Shown: positions 39,416 through 47,049, counted from the first letter of the stretch. The stretch is DNA of 48,007 bases from an uncultured Lachnospiraceae bacterium (GCA_910584205.1 CAJUAA010000031.1:1-48007); one strand, 5' to 3'. The notes: generated from the sequence alone by a model not told the origin. Numbers and translations: made by a program.

Positions 39416-40975
39416 ATGGAACTGGAACGAAGATATGTGACGCTGAACCGCAGAAGGGGAAAGGCAGTGAGCCAGATCACGCTGGAAGAGGACCTGAATG
39501 TGCCCGACCAGAAGCCGGATATTTTCCGGGTGATCCATAAGCAGGGCGAATTCCGGCCGGATGAAGTAAAAGGAGAAACGGGAAAGGTGAAGGTCCGCGG
39601 AGTTTTTCTGTACAGGATCCTGTACCTGGGAGAAGGGGGAGACCGGATGCCGGAGACGCTGGAAGGAAGCATACCGGTAGATGAAGTGGTCTTTCTGAAT
39701 GAGCTGGAGGAAGGGGATCTTCTGGACCTCCGCTGGGATCTTCTGGATCTCCACGCTTCCGCCATCCATTCCAGAAAGGCGAATATGAAATGCGTGCTCA
39801 CTCTGTCCGTGGAGGCCATGAAGGAGCAGCCGGTGCCTCTGGTGAGCAGCGATCAGGAGGAAGGGCTGTATGTGCGAACCTGTCCGGTGCGCCTGCAGCA
39901 GGAAGTCATACATAAGAAAGATACACTCCGCATCCGGGAGGAGATGAACCTTCCGCCGGGACGCCCCAACATCCGGAGGCTTATATGGAAGGAAATGCGC
40001 CTGCAGGGGACGGAGGTCCGCCAGGAGGAGGGAAGATTTCTGATCAAGGGAGAGCTGGTGGTGTTCTTCCTGTATGAAGGAGAAGATGAGCCGGGAAGGC
40101 TCCAGTGGCTGGAACAGGGGATTCCGTTCCACCAGGAGGTGGAGTGCGAGGCATGCCATGCGGACCTGTCGGGAAAGGCGGAAGTAACGCTTCTGCGGGG
40201 CGAGATGGAGCTTCAGGCGGATTATGACGGGGAACCGCGGATGGTGCGGATCGACGCGGTTCTGGACCTTCTGTTCCGGTATTTTGAAGAACAGCTTACG
40301 GATGTGCTCTGTGACGCGTACAGCCTCACCCGGGAGATCCTGCCTCAGAAGCGGCAGTATGACTGGGATTATGTGCAGGGAGCGCTGGATTCCCGGGCGC
40401 GGGTAAGCGGAAGGATGCAGCTGGCGGATACGGAGCCGAAGATGCTGCAGACGCTGAATACCGGGGCTTTGCTCCATCTGGAGCACGTGGAAAAGGCCGA
40501 ACAGGGGATCACGGCTCAGGGAACTGTGGAACTGTGGGTGCTCTATGCGTCCTCGGACGACGCCCAGCCTCTGGCGTGTGCCGTACATTCCTTCCCCTTT
40601 GAGCATACGGTGGAACTGCCGGAAGGGGAGGGGCGGCGCGATTGGCAGATCTTCCTCTGCCTGGATCAGCTGATGGTGACCATGCTGGACGGCCAGGAAC
40701 TGGAGATGAAGGCGGTACTGCAGATGCAGGTACTGTTCTGTGAACCTGAGAAGCTGGAGGTGGTGGAGGATCTGGCGGAAGAGCCTCTGAATATGGACCG
40801 CATCCGCGGAATGTCCGGTATGGTGATCCATATTGTCCAGCCGGGCGAGACCCTGTGGGATATTTCCAAGGCTCATGCGACTACCTGCAGGCAGGTGATG
40901 GAGCTGAATGAGCTGAAGGAAGAAGAACTGAAAACCGGACAGAAGCTTCTGATGGTGAAGGAGATCGCAAGATAA
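39416..40975 (+). CDS. SPOCS-domain (DUF3794) and LysM protein
   Basis: 519 residues. The N-terminal half contains DUF3794/SPOCS repeats: EEDLNVPDQKPDIFRVI followed by GEFRPDEVKG and VRGVFLYRILYLGEGG, and a second set around ILPQKRQYDWDYVQG. The C-terminal 45 residues are a LysM domain (about 470-515: HIVQPGETLWDISKAHATT...LKTGQKLLMV), which binds peptidoglycan-type glycans. No signal peptide is present. This architecture is characteristic of spore-forming Clostridia and links to spore coat proteins (SafA/SpoVID-like), so a spore role is inferred. It follows the PrcB-like gene and precedes gdhA by 185 bases. Confidence 0.88.
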   Translation: MELERRYVTLNRRRGKAVSQITLEEDLNVPDQKPDIFRVIHKQGEFRPDEVKGETGKVKVRGVFLYRILYLGEGGDRMPETLEGSIPVDEVVFLNELEEGDLLDLRWDLLDLHASAIHSRKANMKCVLTLSVEAMKEQPVPLVSSDQEEGLYVRTCPVRLQQEVIHKKDTLRIREEMNLPPGRPNIRRLIWKEMRLQGTEVRQEEGRFLIKGELVVFFLYEGEDEPGRLQWLEQGIPFHQEVECEACHADLSGKAEVTLLRGEMELQADYDGEPRMVRIDAVLDLLFRYFEEQLTDVLCDAYSLTREILPQKRQYDWDYVQGALDSRARVSGRMQLADTEPKMLQTLNTGALLHLEHVEKAEQGITAQGTVELWVLYASSDDAQPLACAVHSFPFEHTVELPEGEGRRDWQIFLCLDQLMVTMLDGQELEMKAVLQMQVLFCEPEKLEVVEDLAEEPLNMDRIRGMSGMVIHIVQPGETLWDISKAHATTCRQVMELNELKEEELKTGQKLLMVKEIAR

Positions 40976-41160
40976 CAAAAACCGGTAAGATGAAAGAAAT
41001 TGATGATAAAATGAAAAAATTGCATCTAAAATGGCGTGAGACGAAAAATTTTTTAGAAATTGGATAATCATACAAAAATGATTGCATAATGAAAGAAAAC
41101 GTAATAAAATGTTACCGTCAAAAGTAAATGCAAGCCTAATAACTGAGGAGAATGAAGAAA

Positions 41161-42495
41161 ATGAGTTATGTTGATGAGGTACTCGCAAGAGTCAAAGAAA
41201 AAAACGCGTCGGAGCCGGAGTTCCTGCAGGCAGTGGAAGAGGTGCTGGATTCCTTAAGGCCGGTCATCGAGGCGAACGAAGAGAAATACCGTAAAGAAGC
41301 GCTGCTGGAGCGTCTGACCGAGCCGGACCGCCAGATCAAATTCCGCGTTCCGTGGGTGGATGATAAAGGACAGGTACAGGTGAATACGGGATATCGGGTA
41401 CAGTTCAACAACGCCATTGGACCGTACAAGGGAGGCTTACGGCTTCATCCGTCGGTCAATATCGGCATCATCAAGTTCCTGGGCTTTGAGCAGATCTTCA
41501 AGAATTCCCTGACCAGCCTTCCCATCGGCGGCGGCAAGGGCGGTTCTGATTTTGATCCCAAGGGCAAATCGGACAGAGAAGTGATGGCATTCTGCCAGAG
41601 CTTCATTACCGAACTGTATAAATACATCGGCGCGGATGTTGACGTACCGGCAGGCGATATCGGTACCGGGGCAAGAGAGATCGGTTACATGTACGGGCAG
41701 TATAAGAGACTGACCGGGCTGTATGAGGGCGTGCTGACCGGCAAGGGCTTAAGCTTCGGCGGTTCTCTGGCGCGTACGGAAGCGACCGGCTACGGACTTC
41801 TGTACATCACCCGCGAGCTGATGAAATGCCATGGCATGGATATGAAGGATAAGATCTGCTGCGTATCCGGTTCCGGCAACGTGGCGATCTATGCGACGCA
41901 GAAGGCGCAGCAGATGGGCGCAAAGGTCGTGACTGTATCCGATTCCACCGGATGGGTATACGATCCGGAAGGCATCGACGTGGCGCTTCTGAAAGAGGTT
42001 AAGGAAGTGAAACGTGCCCGCCTGACCGAGTATGCGGCTGCAAGGCCCGGCGCGCAGTATCATGAAGGACGCGGCGTATGGCAGATCAAATGCGACATCG
42101 CCCTTCCGTGCGCGACTCAGAATGAGCTGCATCTGGAGGACGCAAAGCAGCTGGTTGCCAACGGCTGCAAAGCAGTGTGCGAGGGCGCGAACATGCCCAC
42201 GACCCTGGACGCTACCAAATATCTGCAGGACAACGGCGTACTGTTCATCTGCGGCAAGGCTTCCAATGCAGGCGGCGTAGCCACCTCCGCGCTGGAGATG
42301 ACCCAGAACAGCGAGCGTCTGAGCTGGACGTTTGAAGAAGTGGACGCAAAGCTGGAGCAGATCATGGTCAATATCTATCACAACATCGATGACGCCGCAA
42401 AGCGTTATGGTATGGAAGGCAACTATGTGGCCGGCGCAAACATCGCGGGCTTCGAGAAAGTAGCCAATGCCATGCTCGCCCAGGGCGTGTGCTAG
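41161..42495 (+). CDS. gdhA: NADP-type glutamate dehydrogenase
   Basis: 444 residues. Substrate-site motifs are YKGGLRLHPSVNIGIIKFLGFEQ, LPIGGGKGGSDFDPKGKSD (catalytic Lys in GGGKGG) and DVPAGDIGTGAREIGYMYG; the cofactor loop is SGSGNVAIYA. The enzyme makes glutamate from 2-oxoglutarate and ammonia, or the reverse. ATG 41161 is preferred because GAGGAG at 41145-41150 is 10 bases away, while ATG 41152 would be only one base from it. The 185-base leader is very AT-rich. A terminator follows at 42503. The integrated element on the right starts just after that terminator. Confidence 0.96.
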   Translation: MSYVDEVLARVKEKNASEPEFLQAVEEVLDSLRPVIEANEEKYRKEALLERLTEPDRQIKFRVPWVDDKGQVQVNTGYRVQFNNAIGPYKGGLRLHPSVNIGIIKFLGFEQIFKNSLTSLPIGGGKGGSDFDPKGKSDREVMAFCQSFITELYKYIGADVDVPAGDIGTGAREIGYMYGQYKRLTGLYEGVLTGKGLSFGGSLARTEATGYGLLYITRELMKCHGMDMKDKICCVSGSGNVAIYATQKAQQMGAKVVTVSDSTGWVYDPEGIDVALLKEVKEVKRARLTEYAAARPGAQYHEGRGVWQIKCDIALPCATQNELHLEDAKQLVANGCKAVCEGANMPTTLDATKYLQDNGVLFICGKASNAGGVATSALEMTQNSERLSWTFEEVDAKLEQIMVNIYHNIDDAAKRYGMEGNYVAGANIAGFEKVANAMLAQGVC

Positions 42496-42502
42496 GAATG
42501 AG

Positions 42503-42540
42503 AAAAACCCCCGGAAACGTTGAATTTCCGGGGGGTTTTT
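42503..42540 (+). terminator. Terminator of gdhA
   Basis: AAAAACCCCCGGAAA (42503-42517) pairs with TTTCCGGGGG and a T-run (42525-42540). It marks the edge of the chromosomal core; the integrase gene of the right element ends 90 bases further on. Confidence 0.9.
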
Positions 42541-42600
42541 AATTGTCTGAATATTCTGAAAACAGAAGTAAAAAGGCTGATTTTCGGGGTTGATGGTTAC

Positions 42601-42633
42601 AGGTAGTATACAAGTGGTATACAGGTGGTCTAC
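42601..42633. repeat. Three tandem 11-bp repeats at the end of the integrase gene
   Basis: AGGTAGTATAC, AAGTGGTATAC and AGGTGGTCTAC follow each other without a gap (42601-42633). The last overlaps the integrase stop. Direct repeats of this size near an element end may be arm-type integrase or excisionase binding sites. Confidence 0.7.
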
Positions 42634-43742
42634 ACGAAAGAAGAGGGAAGGCGGTTGATCTCCGCAACAAGCTCCGGAATGGTCTTTTCTGTGTAGATAT
42701 CCATGGTGACGTCTTTCCGGCCTCCGGTCTTGAAGGCGGTTCCTGCTTTATTGGGCAGAGCATGTCCCATGATGAGTTTCCGGCAGGTCTCATTCATGCC
42801 TGCATTGTCGGCAAGTGCAGCGAAGGTATAACGGCAGTCATGAGGCGCATGGTTCAGACCCAGCCTGGACATGCAGGTGTTCCAGTTGCTGCTGTGATAG
42901 ACGGCTCTGGTGTACTGATTGCCGTACTTATTCGTGATGAGAAAAGTTCTGTTCTGAGACAGCCGGTATTCGATCAGAGGTACAATGGCATCATGGATCG
43001 GGACGATCCGATTCCGGCCGGCTTCCGTCTTCATGCCGCCGGTAAGGTACCGATCTTTTAAATGGACGTCTTTACTTTTGATTTCCAGAAGCTCCGCAGG
43101 ACGAAGGCCTGTATAGATATAGATCAGGACAATGTCCACATTATTCACGACCCACAGGGAATTCCAGAGCAGAGCCAGCTCTTTGTCTGTAAAACGGGTA
43201 TGGATCGGCGTTTCCGGATTCGTAAACTCGAATACAAGATGCTGTGTAATGTCATTTTCCACATACTCATTCATAACTGCATAGCTCCACATGCCCCGGA
43301 CAATGGCGCGCATATTTCCAATGGTAGAGCGGGATTTGCTGCTGTGAGCGGTGATGCATTCCTGCAGGTCCCGGGCACGGATGTTTACGATTTTCCGGTC
43401 ATGGACCGGAGCATACATATTAAAGGCAATACCGTAATTCTTCCAGGCGGAAGCTCCGGGTCTGTTCTTGAGTGAACAGCGGTATTTTTTCCATTTCTCA
43501 TACAGTTCTGCAAATGTTGGGATGTCTGCATATTTCTGATGTTCCGGCAGCAGTGCGCCGCTGTTCAGCTCTGCCAGATAGGCAAGAGCAGACTCTTTCT
43601 TTGCGAAGTATGCCAGATAGCGTTTTTTGCGCTTGACAGTGCCGTTTTCCTGTTCTTCCAGATAGGAAGTACGGACAGCCCAGGGCCTTCGACGCTTTCC
43701 CTGAAGCTTAATCACGCTTCCGTAACCGTTTGGCAGTTTCAT
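42630..43742 (-). CDS. Tyrosine recombinase / integrase
   Basis: 370 residues. ATG 43742 is chosen because AGGAGG precedes it; the longer frame to 43880 has no start signal. The N-terminal arm-binding part reads MKLPNGYGSVIKLQGKRRRPWAVR; a core-binding SAM-like domain spans about 73-165; the catalytic domain has Arg214 (TGLRPAEL), Lys238, His301-x-x-Arg304 (HDCRYTFAAL), His327 (IMGHALP) and Tyr350 (DIYTEK). An insertion between His327 and Tyr350 is somewhat long but keeps all residues. It should integrate and excise the right-hand element. It is transcribed toward gdhA. Confidence 0.93.
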   Translation of the reverse strand: MKLPNGYGSVIKLQGKRRRPWAVRTSYLEEQENGTVKRKKRYLAYFAKKESALAYLAELNSGALLPEHQKYADIPTFAELYEKWKKYRCSLKNRPGASAWKNYGIAFNMYAPVHDRKIVNIRARDLQECITAHSSKSRSTIGNMRAIVRGMWSYAVMNEYVENDITQHLVFEFTNPETPIHTRFTDKELALLWNSLWVVNNVDIVLIYIYTGLRPAELLEIKSKDVHLKDRYLTGGMKTEAGRNRIVPIHDAIVPLIEYRLSQNRTFLITNKYGNQYTRAVYHSSNWNTCMSRLGLNHAPHDCRYTFAALADNAGMNETCRKLIMGHALPNKAGTAFKTGGRKDVTMDIYTEKTIPELVAEINRLPSSFV

Positions 43743-43762
43743 GGTATCATCCTCCTTGTCGT

Positions 43763-43780
43763 TGTTGCGACGTCGCAACA
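43763..43780. promoter_or_regulatory. Perfect 18-bp palindrome in the integrase leader
   Basis: TGTTGCGACGTCGCAACA is a perfect palindrome 20 bases upstream of the integrase start codon. It is GC-rich in its centre unlike the surroundings. Candidate operator for an integrase regulator. Confidence 0.6.
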
Positions 43781-43800
43781 GAAAAATGGGTGCGGAAAAG

Positions 43801-43943
43801 ACAGCCAGAGAAAACATCTGTTCTCTTGCGCTGGCTGCCCGAAGGTGATACAATGTGTTTTGGGTGAATGATTGCATCATCCTTCGGGAATGTGATCTAT
43901 GAGGACCGGTTCTCTGTTGACGCAGGGAGCCGGTTTTCTTTTT
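43801..43943. promoter_or_regulatory. Structured leader between the GNAT gene and the integrase
   Basis: Three hairpins follow one another. CAGCCAG (43802-43808) with CTGGCTG (43831-43837) has a T-run on its minus-strand downstream side and may act as an attenuator before the integrase. CCGAAGG (43839-43845) pairs with CCTTCGG (43881-43887), with near-complementary inner arms. ACCGGTTCTCTG (43905-43916) pairs with CAGGGAGCCGGT (43923-43934) and is followed by TTTCTTTTT on the plus strand, like a plus-strand terminator although no plus-strand gene ends here. Confidence 0.55.
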
Positions 43944-44550
43944 ACATGTATCGCAGCATCTGGATCAAATATTTACCGGATAAAGTATCTGTCTCGTCTT
44001 TGTCCAAATATCGCTTTCCGAAATTTACAAAACCGTTTTGTGAATAAAAGTCAATCAGTTTTGGCTTGTCTTCACACTCCAAATATACAATTTTTCCTCC
44101 AACTATATTCTGCATTTCTTGTACTTTGTCCAGAGCAAGCTTTAAAAGCTCGTCGCCCGTGATCAATGTGTTATAGGAGTTGACATAATTTTTGCCAAGT
44201 TGTCCTATGAGGGGAGCCGATAATGTATATTTTTTGATGGTTGGATCAAATTGTCCAAATTTTGAGATACGGCTTCTCCATTTTCGATTGGGAAAACTGC
44301 TTCGGTCGACACAGAAAAATTTATTTGCGAGGGAGTAATAGCCAACAAGCACATATCTCTTTCGGAAAGATGCCATGATGAGGTATGTACTGGCGATGCT
44401 CTGTTTGGAAAATTCGATTGCCGTATGCTTCAGAAAGTGTTCAACATCTGGATTTATTGGACATGAAAAATCGGAGAGAATTGACTTTGCCTCATTCTCT
44501 CCGATCTCCTGTATCATATCTTTAAGATTTACGCCTATATATCCGCTCAT
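43942..44550 (-). CDS. GNAT-type acetyltransferase, probable toxin of a toxin-antitoxin pair
   Basis: 202 residues. It looks like a GNAT protein: STYLIMASFRKRYVLVGYYSLANKFF, SAPLIGQLGKNYVNS, ALDKVQEMQNIVGGKIVYLECEDKPKLIDFYSQNGFVNFGKR (read in parts). The strand-helix order and 'LIDFYSQNGF' ending are those of GNAT acyl-CoA enzymes. A 58-residue gene overlaps its start (ATGA), an arrangement typical of TacT/AtaT-like toxins that acetylate charged tRNA. The substrate here is inferred, not seen. It is on the minus strand of the integrated element, downstream of its small partner. It could instead be an ordinary acetyltransferase. Confidence 0.72.
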   Translation of the reverse strand: MSGYIGVNLKDMIQEIGENEAKSILSDFSCPINPDVEHFLKHTAIEFSKQSIASTYLIMASFRKRYVLVGYYSLANKFFCVDRSSFPNRKWRSRISKFGQFDPTIKKYTLSAPLIGQLGKNYVNSYNTLITGDELLKLALDKVQEMQNIVGGKIVYLECEDKPKLIDFYSQNGFVNFGKRYLDKDETDTLSGKYLIQMLRYM

Positions 44551-44723
44551 GATTTTTTACCAAAAATCTCTTTCAGCTTTTCACCGCGCATATCGCTGTA
44601 TGTTCTGCTTAAAGTAACATCTTTGGCTTTCTTACCGGATGCATGCTCCAACGCTACTACAAGAGATTTTCCTAACTTTCGGTCTTTGATATCCACGTTT
44701 TTTAAAATACTTTTGGTAGCCAT
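44547..44723 (-). CDS. Small antitoxin-like protein paired with the GNAT gene
   Basis: 58 residues, MATKSILKNVDIKDRKLGKSL..., ending in GEKLKEIFGKKS; basic and probably DNA-binding, though no clear ribbon-helix-helix is visible. ATG 44723 has GAGGAGA 7 bases upstream and the stop overlaps the GNAT start as ATGA, so the two are translated together. Short basic proteins of this type often precede GNAT toxins in Lachnospiraceae mobile elements. An imperfect dyad about 65 bases upstream (44786-44807) could be its operator. Confidence 0.68.
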   Translation of the reverse strand: MATKSILKNVDIKDRKLGKSLVVALEHASGKKAKDVTLSRTYSDMRGEKLKEIFGKKS

Positions 44724-44930
44724 AATATCATCTCCTCTGTTCTATATTATGCTACAGATTACGGTAAAACACTCATAATGCTTTTGTGTAACATAATTGT
44801 AATACACTTTCCATGGAATTTCAAGAAAAAGAGGTCAAATTATTCAATTTTCAAAGTGCAAATAGTATAATATTGGGCTTTTTTTGAATAACAATAAGTT
44901 TCTGTGCCGACAGAGGCCGGTTTTCTTTGT
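44724..44930. promoter_or_regulatory. AT-rich regulatory region with imperfect dyad before the GNAT pair
   Basis: GTGTAACATAATTGTAATACAC (read as GTGTAACATAA at 44786-44796 and TTGTAATACAC at 44797-44807) is a 22-base partial dyad, a candidate autoregulatory operator. No gene is seen in this stretch. AATAGTATAATATTG near 44860 is a possible further -10 element. Confidence 0.45.
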
Positions 44931-44958
44931 TTGACAAAATCCGGATATCTGATATAAT
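44931..44958 (+). promoter_or_regulatory. Consensus promoter of the antisense RNA
   Basis: TTGACA (44931-44936), 16 bases, TATAAT (44953-44958): both hexamers perfect. It points at the 3' end of the small toxin gene on the other strand. Confidence 0.85.
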
Positions 44959-44964
44959 AGACTT

Positions 44965-45069
44965 AACAAGACAGCCGGAAGATAGATAAAGCCTATCCGT
45001 CCCGGCGAATTAAAACGATTTTAGCAAGTCGCCCATCCGGCCAAGGAGCAGGGCGGCTTACTTATTTTT
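44965..45069 (+). ncRNA. Candidate antisense antitoxin RNA, about 105 nt
   Basis: From the promoter at 44931 a transcript would end at the hairpin AAGTCGCCC (45026-45034) with GGGCGGCTT (45051-45059), followed by ACTTATTTTT. It overlaps the 3' end of the 26-residue toxin gene on the minus strand by a few codons and its 3' untranslated part fully, the convergent layout known from TxpA/RatA and Bsr type I systems. Exact ends are predicted. Confidence 0.7.
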
Positions 45070-45138
45070 CAGATTCAGAATCGCAACGATCAGCAGACCA
45101 GCGGTCAGTATAATCATGAATTCCTCATATGTACTCAT
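45058..45138 (-). CDS. Holin-like type I toxin, 26 residues
   Basis: MSTYEEFMIILTAGLLIVAILNLKNK is one membrane helix flanked by an acidic start and a basic end, matching the small 'putative holin-like toxin' family (TxpA/BsrG/Fst relatives); here the first 20 residues are MSTYEEFMIILTAGLLIVAI. It has a ribosome binding site (GAAGGGGGAAA) and its own promoter at 45205-45232. Such peptides insert into the membrane and stop growth when not silenced. The plus-strand RNA from 44965 overlaps its end and should act as antitoxin, so this is a complete type I module in the integrated element. Confidence 0.82.
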   Translation of the reverse strand: MSTYEEFMIILTAGLLIVAILNLKNK

Positions 45139-45204
45139 AAGATTTCCCCCTTCCGCAAGACTCGGAACGAGTGGCGCCGCCCTATCGGCTGCCTTGGTAA
45201 GTCT

Positions 45205-45232
45205 ATTATATTGTCAGGGTGCAACGAATCAA
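45205..45232 (-). promoter_or_regulatory. Promoter of the holin-like toxin
   Basis: On the minus strand TTGATT (45227-45232), 16 bases, TATAAT (45205-45210). The transcript would begin near 45198 and have a 60-base leader before the toxin ATG, enough to fold and limit translation as in other type I toxins. Confidence 0.7.
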
Positions 45233-45308
45233 TTTCTTGTGATACCCGGTCAGGTGAACTCTCTGGTGGAGCTGGTTTCCTTTTGTTTGTCAAAACCTAT
45301 TGATTTTT

Positions 45309-45752
45309 TTATATGTATTGAGGAAACATTTTTTGTAACTGAAGCTCAAAGTATTCTACTGTTTCCGGTAAAAGTTCTTCGGCATAATATTTTATAATAT
45401 CTGTTTCTTTTATAAAATTATTGCGCTTTCCTCGTTCTGTCTTGTAGTTTAGCAGTGTGCTCTCTATTAAAGCTAAATTTCTATCAATTAACTTGCGTTC
45501 ACATACGGCCCTTTCATTTTGGATTTTCCTTAAAATATCAGATGGGCGTTGGTTTTTGTAGAAGACATTTGGATATTTTTTTTCGTATTTGAGAAGTCTT
45601 TCTATTTCGATATTTAGTTCTTCTCTTTCTGATATAAACAGGTCAATTTTATTTGCGGAAAACAGGCTACTGTATAAGATTTTTACTTGACTTACACTGG
45701 TTTGGATTGTATATGCATCTGCTCTTGTTGGTTTTTTAGAGAATAGTCCCAT
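45309..45752 (-). CDS. Unknown helical protein of the integrated element
   Basis: 147 residues that I do not recognise. The start MGLFSKKPTRADAY follows AAAGAAAGGAATTTC. The rest is mostly charged helix (IDLFISEREELNIEIERLLKYEKKYPN, then ILRKIQNERAVCERKLIDRNLALIESTLLN, read in parts), probably coiled-coil, with no signal peptide or membrane segment. It lies on the minus strand between the ImmA-like gene and the type I toxin. Its low GC matches the element. Possibly a phage accessory protein expressed in the lysogen. Confidence 0.6.
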   Translation of the reverse strand: MGLFSKKPTRADAYTIQTSVSQVKILYSSLFSANKIDLFISEREELNIEIERLLKYEKKYPNVFYKNQRPSDILRKIQNERAVCERKLIDRNLALIESTLLNYKTERGKRNNFIKETDIIKYYAEELLPETVEYFELQLQKMFPQYI

Positions 45753-45842
45753 AAGAAATTCCTTTCTTTAATTTACTGAATTCTTGTATTGTAATAGAGA
45801 AATGCTGTTTTTCTTACAATATCCAATTAGGCGGACGGTTTG

Positions 45843-46304
45843 TCATTCATACCGCTCCATCACCGCCAGATGGGGTTCAAATATGATGATGTAGTTGTCG
45901 ATTTCTGTTTTCTGGCCGTATTTTCTCCGGTACTGCTCCAGAGCTTCTTTCAGAAATTCCGCTGTCACTTCCAGATATTCTGCCATGTCGGTAAGGTTCT
46001 GGCAACGGTGCTGGTAGGCCCTGACGATGCCGATCAGACCGATCATCTTATCATAAGCCATAAGCCGTGCCCGAAGTTCCTGTTTTCGGTTGCTGGGGTC
46101 AGACTGGTCAAGGATGTTTCCCACGGTGGTGTAGTGATGTCCGAGTTCCTCCGCAAGGACGCAGGCTTTTTCGGTGGTGGTAAGATTTTTATGGATGGCA
46201 ATATTCCCATTCATATAAAATCCTTTTAAACCATCTATATTAGATAAGTCTATTTCCCTTATATTTAATTCCTCATTTTGAATTTGCAGTTTTTCATAGG
46301 TCAT
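45843..46304 (-). CDS. ImmA/IrrE-type metallopeptidase
   Basis: 153 residues from ATG 46304 (AAAGGAATG upstream). KACVLAEELGHHYTTVGNI carries the zinc-binding helix in the EExxHH form seen in many phage ImmA proteins, and SNRKQELRARLMAYDKMIGLIGIVRAY is the following conserved helix. ImmA cleaves or is linked to the CI-like repressor to allow induction. The repressor gene ends 7 bases upstream in the same direction, so both form one operon. All residues needed seem present. Confidence 0.85.
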   Translation of the reverse strand: MTYEKLQIQNEELNIREIDLSNIDGLKGFYMNGNIAIHKNLTTTEKACVLAEELGHHYTTVGNILDQSDPSNRKQELRARLMAYDKMIGLIGIVRAYQHRCQNLTDMAEYLEVTAEFLKEALEQYRRKYGQKTEIDNYIIIFEPHLAVMERYE

Positions 46305-46311
46305 CTTTACA

Positions 46312-46665
46312 TCATTCCTTTGGTCTGGCTGCAAGTAACAGTTTTTTATATTCTTCAATCTTTTCAAGTTCTTCTTGTGTGAAATTATTCCCATCTTTAT
46401 GAGCAGCTATAGTTTGTAATCTGTCTTGATAATTAACTAGTTCATTTTCTGAAAGTGGCTTAATAATTCCATCAACTAACAATTCAGCATTTATGTTTAA
46501 TTCTTTTGTTATTTTTAGAACATTTGTAATATTTGAGTTTGCGATACCTCTTTTTAAAATGCTATCCAAGGTAGTCCATGGCATATTTATAGTTTCACAA
46601 AATTTTTTTATGCTACCATACTTTTCTATAATTATCTCTTTTATGCGAATTTCAGTTTCAGCCAT
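46312..46665 (-). CDS. CI-like repressor (XRE family)
   Basis: 117 residues with an N-terminal helix-turn-helix (about 12-65: IIIEKYGSIKKFCETINMPWTTLDSILKRGIANSNITNVLKIT read in parts) and a charged C-terminal helical tail. No peptidase S24 domain is present, consistent with control by the adjacent ImmA-like protease rather than by self-cleavage. ATG 46665 follows AGGAGG. It is divergent from a Cro-type gene, and the region between holds several TCnCGAAA-type sites, so it should be the lysogeny repressor of this element. Confidence 0.85.
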   Translation of the reverse strand: MAETEIRIKEIIIEKYGSIKKFCETINMPWTTLDSILKRGIANSNITNVLKITKELNINAELLVDGIIKPLSENELVNYQDRLQTIAAHKDGNNFTQEELEKIEEYKKLLLAARPKE

Positions 46666-46833
46666 TTCTCTGTTCCTCCTTGTGATAAAGAATACTATAA
46701 AAATATCGAAAAATCAAGATAAAATTGCAGATAAATAAAAAAAATCTCGAAAAATCATAAAAAAGTGTTGACAATCTTGAAAATTCGAGTATACTTAAAG
46801 AAAATCACGAAATTTCGAGAAAGGAGTAATGAA
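46666..46833. promoter_or_regulatory. Divergent control region with repressor operators and PR-type promoter
   Basis: Four related sites: TATCGAAAAATC (46704-46715), ATCTCGAAAAATCAT (46743-46757 approx.), TCTTGAAAATTCGAG (46774-46788) and the near-perfect dyad TCACGAAATTTCGAGA (46805-46820). Shared core TCnCGAAAwTTCGnGA. A strong rightward promoter TTGACA (46767-46772), 16 bases, TATACT (46789-46794) encloses the third site. This is the layout of a CI/Cro switch: the repressor on these sites would block the rightward promoter and may adjust its own. Confidence 0.8.
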
Positions 46834-47049
46834 TTGTATCCTAATCTTTTTGCTGAAATGGCAAGAAAAAAAATAACACAAGCATCTCTTGCAAATAGAG
46901 TTCACCGAACTCCGACCACATTGAGTCTAAAACTTAATGGGAAAGCTCCAATCACACTTGCGGAATGTGTAGAGATAAAAAAAGCTATTGGAACGGAATT
47001 AAGTATTGATCAACTTTTTGCAAGTGACTCAGACGCAGAGGAGAGGTGA
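46834..47049 (+). CDS. Cro-type helix-turn-helix regulator
   Basis: 71 residues: MYPNLFAEMARKKITQASLANRVHRTPTTLSLKLNG (read in parts) is a compact Cro-like helix-turn-helix, with APITLAECVEIKKAIGTELSIDQLF after it. The start is TTG 46834 with AAAGGAG at 46820-46826; the ATG at 46829 is in another frame. It is the first rightward gene from the switch. It should compete with the CI-like repressor for the same operators. Its 3' end (SDSDAEER) lies in a 34-base stretch repeated at 47634. Confidence 0.85.
   Translation: MYPNLFAEMARKKITQASLANRVHRTPTTLSLKLNGKAPITLAECVEIKKAIGTELSIDQLFASDSDAEER

Noticed and set aside
39380..41188. 602-codon minus-strand frame opposite the SPOCS/LysM gene
   Set aside because: Histidine/leucine/glutamine-rich shadow frame without start signals; the plus-strand gene is convincing.
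42601..42633. Start of a CRISPR array
   Set aside because: Only three 11-base units with no spacers and no cas genes.
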